From positions 124,001 through 188,000 of the forward strand of contig JAWNGF010000005.1 of NCBI GenBank assembly GCA_037039685.1: 64,000 nucleotides of DNA, read 5' to 3'. The DNA comes from Ceratobasidium sp. AG-K. Its lineage: Eukaryota; Basidiomycota; Agaricomycetes; Cantharellales; Ceratobasidiaceae. Made by a program: the position numbers and the translations under genes. This document shows, one piece after another, positions 52,773 through 61,546 of this stretch. The notes beneath the pieces are model-generated. The model had not been told where the DNA came from. It was given only the letters and a program-made list of their open reading frames with translations, and made no database searches. The number at the start of each line of letters is the position of its first letter. Positions within the stretch are counted from its first letter, which is position 1.

Positions 52773-54002
52773 TTTGTGACAGAAATCCAATTGGGTGTAG
52801 ATAACTATTGTCCTGATGCTGTGAAAGAATCATCCCCATTGCTACCCCTGATGCATCTGTTTCTAGAAATTAGGGTTTTGGTAGGGTTGGGATGTGCCAA
52901 TACTGGATCTTTGGTTACTGCCAATTTGAGTTCATCAAAGGCTTGTTGTTGTTCTACCCCCCTTTCCCACTTTTGATCCTTCCTTGTGAGTTTGGTTAAT
53001 GGTTTAACAATGCTGCTGAAGTTCCTAACAAATCATCAATAGAAGTTCACAAAGCCTAAAAAGGCCTGAACCTGCTTGGCTGTTCTTGGGATACACCATT
53101 CCAAGATTGCCTTGATATTGTCCTTTTCCATGGAAATTCCTTCAGGTCTGATAATGATGCCACCAAAGGTGACCATGGTGATAAAGAATTTGCATTTTGT
53201 GATCTTCAGGAAAAGGTTGTTTTTCTCTAATCGCTTTAGTACCTCCCTGACATCCTTTACATGCTGTTCCCAGTCCTTTGAGAAAATGAGGATATCATCA
53301 ATGTAGATCACAATGGAAATGTCCTTTATGTCATGGAAGATTTTGTCCATCATCCTTTGGAAGATTGGTAGTGTGTTCATGAGTCCAAATGGCATAACCC
53401 TGTATTCATAGTGTCCTTCCTTGGTTCTGAATGCTGTTTTCCATTGGTCACTCTCCTTGATTTGAATGTAATTGAAGCCTTGCTGTACGTCCAATTGTGA
53501 GAAAATCTTGGCTTCCTTTAATTTCTCCAAAAGGTCCTCCTGTAGTGGTAGAGGGAATTGATTAGGTATAGTGACTGTATTGACCCCTCTGAGGTCAACT
53601 ACCAATTGCAAAAGTTCCTCTGGCGTCATAGGTTCTGTGTTCTCAACTTGGTGTTTCTTAACAAAGAAACCTGGTGACAGAATGGGTGATTTGCTTGGTA
53701 CAATCTTGCCTGCCACTCGTTCCTCTTCTATGTGTTTCCTCAGGACCCGTGTTTCCATTGGAGAAAGCAGGTAAGTTCATGCCGGTTTAGGTAGTCCTGC
53801 ATCTGGTCTGAAATTGATTTTGCAATCCCATACCCTGTGGGGTGGCAATTCCTTGAAAAGTTCCTTGCTGAAGATCGTCTTGAAATCTTGAAATTCTTCT
53901 GGTGTTTCTGTTAGATGAGCCACGTTTGCCATGATGGGTTCCTTTCACCAAGTAATTTCTTTTGTCTCCCAGTTTGTCTCTGTTATGGATACTGACTTCC
54001 AT
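52773..54002 (-). pseudogene. pol: pol of element K: reverse transcriptase and first part of RNase H
   Basis: From about 53990 down: the linker after protease, then reverse transcriptase (53758-53036) with GFFVKKH, VVDLRGVNTVT, FRTKEGHYEYRVMPFGL and IYIDDILIFSKDW, so the catalytic pair is intact. After a stop at about 53038 RNase H follows with several breaks down to the G insertion (HPIGFLSQSF region near 52780-52800). Confidence 0.85.
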
Positions 54003-55250
54003 TGGTATCTATACTTAGTCTAAACTCACTATATCCAAGGATCGGAAAATGTACGAAATATGTCTCGTTTTGTATCGCCTGTAACGAATGTGTTTCGACT
54101 TGCATTGTATATACGAGAATGTGAATCGATACTTCTGATGTTTCTCTATCAGTTGCGACCTTCAGCAACTTGAACGACTTGGAATTCATTAAGTTACAAA
54201 TTGTTTAAATTTAATCAATTTGTACCTTCGTAAAATACAAGTATTTCTGGTATATCGTCCGACTTGCCGAACCGATAGACTTGATTTTTTTTTGCGCTCA
54301 CTAACGCACAGCCTCGCACATGTATCGGCGGAGTTTCATGTATTTCCGTACAGCGGCTTTGGAGATATTCTCTTATCAGTGTTCAAATATCGATAGGCAC
54401 ATGATCCATACTTTGAACACAGCATATCTCCACAACTACTGCATGGAATTACACGATCAGACTTGCGTTGGAGTCGCACTGCCTTGCTCTATTCTTGTAG
54501 ATAGTCTCTATTTAGTAGTTTCCGTGTTCTGGAAAGCTCTTGCAGAACGGCCACATGCATAGCCACACTATGTATGGAGTTTGTACCTTTAATATGTACT
54601 TTGAGCAGCACTGCATGATCTAACTATAGCCACAGAGCTATTCTTAGGCTACTCCACACTATCTAGTGGTCTGGAAATTCTAGTTAGAATATGTGCACTT
54701 GAGTATTCATACCTGTGCACTCTGAGGTATATAAACTGGCCTCTGAGAGCCTCCAGAGATCACCTCTCAATTTACTTTCAATACATCTTTACCAAGTTTA
54801 TCACTTGTGTGACAGCTTTACAGCTTATTCTAAGACCTAAAGCAGTTCTCCCAATAACACTCCTTAATTGTTGAGTTTAACTCCAATTAAGTTGCAGTTG
54901 AGGTTGAGATAACTTTAAGAGTTCTACAGTAAGCACTAAGCACTGCACTACAGATACTTGTGTTAGAGAAGTATATTAAGTATTAACTTGATTCTAGCAA
55001 TCAGGGGGGATATCTTAAATACAACTCATAGGGAACCTTGCCTTGTAGCATTGCTCAAACAGTTGTAGCTTAAGTGTACCTCTACAGTTAAGAAAGATAT
55101 ATTGTCTTTAGTAACAAATACTGTTAGTAACAGCATATTAGTGCCCTCTGAGGATCTAGTAAAGTTTACTTTACCCTCTGGCTCCATAAAGTTGTGATAC
55201 AGACAAAGTATATTCTATACTTTAGGATATATTTACACTGAACCATAACA
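54003..55250. mobile_element. L: unassigned 1.25-kb insertion in pol of K, possible solo LTR
   Basis: K's coding sequence breaks off on both sides (protease at 55251, linker at 54002). The block is AT-rich, begins TGGTATC and ends ATAACA on the plus strand, and has a TATA-like GTATATAAAC near 54728. A 5-bp duplication is not clear (TCCAT left, GTCTC right), so the ends may be off by some bases. An 80-codon ORF at 54320-54562 is not recognised and may be chance. It shows no similarity to the other LTRs here. Confidence 0.5.
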
Positions 55251-55653
55251 GTCTCAGGGTTGGCTTCTGATAACCATGTCATCCTCAAAATTAGAGGGGA
55301 TTCTCCAGTTGGCATGGCATAGCACTGTTGTATGAAGGTTTTTCCCAAGACTTCAAAGGTGAGGTGAACCTTGTACTGAACAACAGATGGTAGCTTTTTT
55401 CCATTGATTCCTATGCCTTCTCTTGCTTTGGGCAATTCAATAAAGGGAATGGAGTTTCTTTGGCAGAAGGTGATATCAATAAAGTTTTTTGTTGATCCAG
55501 AATCAATAAGTGTGGGAGTGGGATCCATGATTCCCTTGATCTGAGTTGAGACAAGTGGTGATTCATTTGTTGCTCTATAGAACATTTGTTTCCTCAAGAT
55601 CAAGGGTATCTGGGTAGCATCTGACATGGAGACAGAGCACCCTAGGCTTTTCC
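55251..55653 (-). pseudogene. pol: pol of element K: aspartic protease, cut by L
   Basis: In the -1 frame after gag it reads MFYRATNESPLV and LIDSGSTKNFIDITF (active site DSG, near 55510-55470), then the strand PLILRMTWLSEANPE, where L interrupts. The frame is open over this stretch. It continues beyond L at about 53995. Confidence 0.83.
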
Positions 55654-55654
55654 C
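55610..55654 (-). promoter_or_regulatory. -1 ribosomal frameshift signal, gag/pol overlap of element K
   Basis: On the minus strand G GGA AAA (55654-55648) is in the gag phase (ELGKA, then TAG at 55644-55642). A 5-nt spacer (GCCTA) precedes a hairpin GGGT-GC-TCTG pairing with CAGA-GC-ACCC with two single-base bulges. Protease is open in the -1 frame. Confidence 0.7.
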
Positions 55655-57324
55655 AACTCCTTTTTGCTGTCACTGGTTTCTTCCAGATCTCCTGCCTTGG
55701 CCTTCTCTTTTCCCTTGCTTGATGGAATGTCTTGGTCCTCCCATCCATTCTTGCATTGTTGGACAAAGTGCTCCTTTGATCAACACTTGATACAAGCTCC
55801 CTCCTGACAACAATGCTTCTTGGTTTCTTCAGGAACTAATTTTGTTTTTTTGCCTTGATTTCTTCTGCTTTGACTAGTTTGCCCCTTATTCCTTTTCCCA
55901 GTTTGATTGCTTCCTTGACCCCCATATCCTCTGATGTATGTGTTTTTGTACCCTTGCTTTGCTTTCAGGATTTGATCCATTATGATGGTCACCATTGCAA
56001 GTCCTTCAAAGTTAAGGTTTCCCATATGGTCGCTCATCAGGGATAGGGTGTCTAGTTCCACTAGTAATTCTGGGCCTAGCCCTTGTTTGAAGGCTTCTTT
56101 GTATGTTGCATCTCCAATATTGGTAAGGGCTTTATGGCTCCTGAATTCCATGATGTAGGAAGTGAGGGCAGTGTCAATATGCCCCTTCATTTGAATTGTC
56201 ATGAGCTTCCTGGAGGCCTGTTCCCTTCCCATTGGATCACTGAAGTTGAGAAGGAAATCTTCCTTCATATTTGACCAAGAATAGATTGCATCTGTGTTGC
56301 TGGTGTAGATGGGGTTTTTGTTGATTCTTTCAAGGTGGTTGAATGCCCATGATTTTGCTTCTTCATGTTCCATGTTGCTGAGGAAGGTAGTAATCTTCTT
56401 TTGCTCATTATTGAAGACCTTCCCATGGATGTTGAACTATGTTTCCATCAATGTGATGAAACCATTGGCTTCTGTCTCTCTCTTTCCATTGTATGCTTCT
56501 GGCTTTTTGACAATTGTCAATTGATCCTTGCTTTCTGTGACGTCATCTGCTATGTCCGCATAGATGCTGAAATGTTTGCTGTGAGTTGTGTTGGGCTTCT
56601 GCTCTTCTTCTTCCTTTGCAGGGGTTTGTCTCTGTTGCCTAATTGTCCTTGTTGATCCTCCAGACCCTGCTTCTCCTGTCCTGACACTTCCTTGGTCCAA
56701 TTCTGGGTACTGGTATTCTTCAAGGGGAAAGGTTGTCATCTTTTTTGGAGTTTCTGGGGGAGGTGCCATAATTGTGGAGGTTCTAGGGGTTGTGGATTCT
56801 TTGCCAAGTATGCCTGGTTCAACATGTTCTTCCTCCTTTGGTTCTAGTATCCCTGCAATACCATCTACAACATTTAGGATTTGTTCTATCCCTTTGTCTT
56901 GTGTATGGATGTCACTTTTGGTGGCTCCTATTTCTTGAAGGCAATACACCCCTTTTTGTAGGTTTCAAATGTCCTCTCCTGTTTCCCTCATGTCACATCA
57001 AATTTGAAGGAAAGAGGCATAGAGTATGTGTACTAGGCAAGCCATCATGTTGTTGAAGACTTCTTGCATCTGATCTGATGTTGTGACAGTCTCCTGGACT
57101 ACTGGGATGCCCACAACCTGTTCTAGTGTCTTGTCTGTTATCTGTCCTGGTGAAGATCCCTCCAGATCTGCCATTGTGAGTTCAGGAAGGTTTATTGATC
57201 CCATGGCTGGAGTTGCTGTTGGATTGGGTCTTGTAGTTTGTTCTGTTGGTCTCAAGGGATTGGTCCATCCTTCTTTGGGCTGAGCCATTTGGGGTGGATT
57301 CCTTCTTGATTCTTGCAAAGCCAT
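55642..57324 (-). pseudogene. gag: gag of element K
   Basis: The start is the ATG at 57324 (MALQESRRNPPQ). A proline/threonine-rich N-terminus and a helical part are followed by a stop near 56998. The region 56949-56437 leads into a capsid-like domain (KPEAYNGKRETEANGF), continued after a stop near 56439 in 56373-55780 (NFSDPMGREQASRKLM). The zinc knuckle is CIKC-stop-SKEHFVQQC near 55795-55755, broken by TGA. The gene ends with ELGKA. It is distant from family 1 and 2 gags. Confidence 0.8.
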
Positions 57325-57529
57325 GTATTCGCCTTTGTAGTACTATTCTTTGAATGAACCTGACATTGCGTAGATATCAATTGCCCAAAAAAATAAGGTT
57401 CAAAAATCTGGTGTGGTGTCTGAGTGTGTGGGAATGCAAAAACTAATGGTCACCCAAGGTGCCACATGACCTTTGAGGGTGCTATGATGACTATTGACTG
57501 TTTCCTGGTGGAATAATCTTGTTTTGCAA
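57325..57529 (-). promoter_or_regulatory. Leader and self-primer site of element K
   Basis: The 12 bases 57516-57527, two bases from the LTR, read GCAAAACAAGAT on the minus strand. They are perfectly complementary to the predicted RNA start in the LTR (57711-57722). The remaining 190 nt up to gag show no further feature. Confidence 0.68.
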
Positions 57530-58024
57530 TGTTGCAACCCAACACTGTTATGGTTGCTGACTGTAACTGTATGTGCACAAGTCAAGACTTAGAGAGACTT
57601 GGCACCCAAAGAGCTGTGAACTGTAGACTGTGAACAGTGCTAAGGCCAGAGGATCCAAGCTAACCCTTAGGGAAACCCAGTGAGGGACTGTTTGTTGGGG
57701 AAATGACAAGGCAAAACAAGATGGGGATACCGTGCTTGTTGTTGCCTCATTATATATTCAGAAAAAGCATGAGTGATACTCATGCCAAGAAACAAGTCAT
57801 ACAAACTAACCAATCAGAAAGCTCTATGAGTCATGTCCTATAAAGGAACATGACTTGCCAAGAAAGGAATTTGTAGGACAAAAGAAAAGGGAAGCAGCCT
57901 AAGGCTGCACAAGAACAAAGAAACTGGACACAAAGAAAACATGCCCAAAGGAAAGCAGAACAAGGGAGACACAAGACAAGCAATTGGGAGCCTAAGTCCA
58001 TTGGAGGGGCCTTGGGCCATGACA
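57530..58024 (-). repeat. 5' LTR of element K
   Basis: The LTR is 495 bp, partner of 45070-45566. The minus-strand TATATAAT is near 57757, about 35 nt from the self-primer segment. Confidence 0.9.
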
Positions 58025-58029
58025 CTGGG

Positions 58030-59090
58030 GCAGAAGCATCAGGAAGTCAGCAATTGGATTTGCCAGTGTAGACAGCCTGAATGGGAAGAAGATTGCCAGA
58101 GTCTGATGCACCAAGGAGTACTGTAAAAGCATGCTCATCTTCAGTGCCTGTGATGCTGACCTGTTGTTCCCCTGTTGCATCACTTCCAAGTCTTGTGGTT
58201 GTGAGGGCTATATACCACCTGCGTTTGATCAGCATGAACAATGCAACAGGTAGGTTTGTCCTCATTGTGCACAGTGCAGGTGAGGCAAAGGAATGCATTG
58301 AGTAGCACAGTAGAGACGTCAGGTGGGTACTTTTGGGCTGCACAAGTTGCCTGATGGATGGACCATCCCAGTGTTGTGTGCAAGAATTGGCAAGTAAATT
58401 GTTGGGAACATTGGAAAACATGCCCAGACTGGTCAGTGTGGATGAAAGCCCCTGGGATGAAGTGTTGAATGACCCTGACCATGTATATACAGATAATGGT
58501 GAGGTTCAGTGCAAGTCCAGTGACTGAAACATCTGCAAGGCACTTCTTGATTGCACTGATGACATCTGGATGGTCATACTTAAGATTCATGAGTATAGAG
58601 GATGCACCCTTGGGTGCACAACATACAAGGACTCCATGGCATCTCTCACCAACAACAGACAACTGCCAGACTCAATAGCACCCACATGCCAGTCAGTCCA
58701 CTTGAGAATATTGGGGTGTGTGTGTTCCTGCCACTGGCTGATCCACTGGGGCTGTAGCAATGCAAACAATTTAGAATTGGCTAACTGGAGATGTTGAACA
58801 ATTTCAGTAGGACTCCATGGAAATCTAACCTTATGGCAAGCCTGCTGAATCTGCATCCAGATCAATGGGTGGCACCAGTTCATATTATGGGTGGGATTCC
58901 AGTGAGAGGTATGAGTGTGGGCATTGCTGGGAGTGGGTTGCTTAGCATGGAAGTTATAACACTGTGGGGACAAGAAAGAGCCAAATGTGTCTCTGTATTA
59001 CTGGGTGAGCTTGTAGCTGAATCCATACACTAGAACCAATTATGTGGTCAATAAACCTGTGAATACAACTCAAACTAAGCTTATGAACTC
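58030..59090 (-). pseudogene. Transposase of DNA transposon T, N-terminal and middle part (DDE_1, pogo-like)
   Basis: On the minus strand: an N-terminal region with VRFPWSPTEIVQHLQ (near 58830), a long helical part, LGWSIHQATCAAQK (near 58350), then VHADQTQVVYSP (first catalytic Asp, near 58230) and the strand AFTVLLGASDSGNLLPIQAVY (quoted in part) before the K insertion at 58029. The order and boxes are those of fungal DDE_1 transposases. Several frame changes and stops are present. The true start is probably near 58973 or upstream; terminal inverted repeats were not found. Confidence 0.75.
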
Positions 59091-59101
59091 ACCTCCTTTT
59101 G

Positions 59102-59569
59102 TGTTGTGAGCCAGCTCACTCCATAAGGCTTGTCCTGTGTCTTGCTCGGCTGCTCTTGTGTTTGTTGTTCTGTTTATGTGTTGTTTGTCCTGTCCTGTGC
59201 TGTGTTGCCACTTTCTTGTGGTTATTCTGTTACATTGTGTAACACGGCTGTGCTTTGTACAAGTCATGACTGCCCATGGAGCATGACTCACTTGGACACT
59301 CCTGACTGGCTTGTATGTATGAGTCATGTGGCTGCGCCTTGTATGACTCAGCCACTTCCTGAATATATATAGAGGACCAACAAGCCTGGTAACCCCAGCT
59401 TGTTTTGTCTTGTCAAAACATCCCCTTTGAGTGACTCTTTGAACCACCCCTACCCTTGAGAGTCTACAGCCACTTAAGTGTGGTGCGGCTCAAGAGGTCT
59501 CTTAGGTCTTAGTGCTGTCCACTCTCCATCTTGGCTTGTCTCATAGCCACCAAGAAGAAGCTTACAAAA
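59102..59569 (+). repeat. 5' LTR of element M, with primer site at 59570-59584
   Basis: The LTR is 468 bp, starting TGTTGTGAGCC; its last bases read ACAAAA where other copies end GACA. The primer 15-mer TTACAAAACAAGCTT follows directly and matches the RNA-start segment AGCTTGTTTTGT near 59397. Confidence 0.9.
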
Positions 59570-59590
59570 TTACAAAACAAGCTTCATACC

Positions 59591-61526
59591 ATGTCCACAA
59601 ACGCCTCAACTCCCATTGAACAAGGATTACAAGCAGACACAGTCTCAAGACCCACATCCGTCACAAGCACACAAAGAGGTCCTAGTAGAGCCACTAGACC
59701 ATCTTCATTACTCAGCAAAAGTGCACTTGCACACGCACAAACAGGGGGTCCAGCCCCATCAAGAGTACCTAGCCAAAATACAGTACCAGGAACATTCCAA
59801 CCAGAAGTATCATTAGTTGAAGAACACCCTCAGGAAGAGAATCAAGAACCCGGTGATGAAACTTATGTACCAGAACCGGAAGTAATCACCATCACGACTG
59901 ATGGAACAGTGCTGCATTGAGGATTTGGGTTTGGCTATTTTTCCCCCCAACCTTGGGCTCCATGGGGGAGTCTCCCTTATTCCAATATGTCCCCCACCCC
60001 CACCACAAGTCCCATGCATTTCAGGAACTATCACCAACATGGGTCTGATTCCCTTGTCCTTACCCGAAAGACTGTGTCCACCTGTAACTCCAGCAGCAGG
60101 ACCCTCCACTGACCCCTGACCAATGAGCAATAGTTCTACCAGTACACAAAGGACTGCCATCCAGAGCTTGGACAAACTAGACAACCTTCTGATCAGATGT
60201 CACAATGCAACTCTAAGAGTCATTGAAGGACTAAGAGTTGGGCTTACACAAAGAATCACTGGACTAGAACAAGAAGTACAAGTACTGGCAAACAACCAAG
60301 AAGTCTACAACAATACGATCAGGGGAATTCAGCAATCCCTTATGGATATTCTCAATTCTTCCTGTAATGCTGAACACAACAGTTACCTCACGGGAAGAGA
60401 AGTAGATACTGTCCAAAACGAAGTCACAAACACCCAGGGACTTGTAACAAATGTACAACAAGACCTGGACACTACATGTCAAGGACAGCTTCAATGGAAC
60501 AAAGCAGTAACTCAAGGAATCAAGCAAGTTAGGGAAGGATTCACTACATTAAATGAACAAGTGGCAACTATGGAACAATCAATTACATATTTAAGGGAAG
60601 AAGTCGATGAGGCCTCACTACAAGGGCCTAGTGAACAATCCGCTCCAGAAGCTGAATCCACAAGAATCAATGACCTAGAACAAAGCCTTCAGCACCTGCT
60701 CAATTCCCAAGTATGAAGCTTGCCAAGGCAACCTAAGGTCACTAGACCAGAGGCTTTTGATGGAAAGAAAGGAGAAGGAGCAGAAATGTTCATCACCCAG
60801 ATGGAGAGTTACTTTGTCCAGCTTGGTGACCAATATAACTCTGGACAAGAAAGAATTAGGGAAGCACTGGCAAATTTCAAATCAGACAACCACTCCGCCA
60901 CTCATTGGCCACAGGTACTTCTTCAATCCATGAACATGGGAATACCAGATCCAAATCTAGCATTGTGGGAAATGTTTAAAGCACACTTTATGGAACAATT
61001 CAGCAACCTTAACAAGAAAGCCAAAGCAGAGGCCAAGATTTGAAAATGCAGACAAGTCAACTCAGCAGCAAATTATGCAACCAAGTTCTGGTTCCATATG
61101 GTCAATGTAAATTGGGGAGAAGAAGCCCTCATCAACCAATTCAAAGATGGACTTAAACCAGAAATCAAGACTGAGTTAGCACAATTTGAACTTTCCCTCA
61201 TCAATGAAGATGGTACCGAAAGGCGCCTAAACCTAAATCAATGGATAACTCGAGCAATCTCCATTGATCAAAAACTGCAACAAATCAAGACCACTACTGG
61301 AAAGAAAGCATCCCAATCTACCACTACGGGCCAGACTTCTACAAAGCGGTTGCCAGACAAGGTATACCAGGCAAGGATGGCATCAAACCAATGTCTGAAG
61401 TGTGGTCAAGAAGGACACCGTTCACTCAAATGCTCTTCCAAGGAATGGATAACAACCAAACCCAGCATAAAGGGAAGAGAAGCAACAATCATAGAAGAAT
61501 TGGGAAAAGAAGGGGTCTCCCACTAA
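59591..61526 (+). pseudogene. gag: gag of element M
   Basis: The start ATG is at 59591 (MSTNASTPIEQG). A stop at 59918-59920 and a frame change before 60120 break the proline-rich part. From 60123 one frame runs to TAA at 61524-61526 with two TGA stops (about 60714 and 61041; the second stands for the Trp of DIWKCKQ in C). Order: coiled coil, capsid-like domain (PEAFDGKKGEGAEMF near 60745-60790), zinc knuckle CLKCGQEGHRSLKC (near 61393-61434), frameshift site. Confidence 0.87.
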
Positions 61527-61546
61527 CTGTGTGTGGAGAGACCAAA
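61502..61546 (+). promoter_or_regulatory. -1 ribosomal frameshift signal, gag/pol overlap of element M
   Basis: GGGAAAA (61502-61508) is read as G GGA AAA in the gag frame. The spacer GAAGG is followed by a 10-bp hairpin with one bulge, GGTCTCCCAC against GTGG(A)GAGACC, with the gag stop just inside it. Pol continues in the -1 frame. Confidence 0.78.

Larger units (their letters stand above)
45070..58024 (-). mobile_element. Element K: family 3 Ty3/gypsy inserted in the transposase gene, carrying G and L
   Basis: LTRs are at 45070-45566 and 57530-58024, with a perfect duplication CTGGG (45065-45069, 58025-58029). Own parts from the right: 5' LTR, primer site, leader, gag, protease, (L), reverse transcriptase, RNase H, (G), a last piece of RNase H, 3' LTR. 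Integrase, chromodomain, any third ORF and the polypurine tract are missing: RNase H is joined straight to the 3' LTR. Confidence 0.9.

Noticed and set aside
54320..54562. An 80-codon ORF in block L as a gene
   Set aside because: No similarity recognised, no codon-use signal, AT-rich context; chance cannot be excluded.
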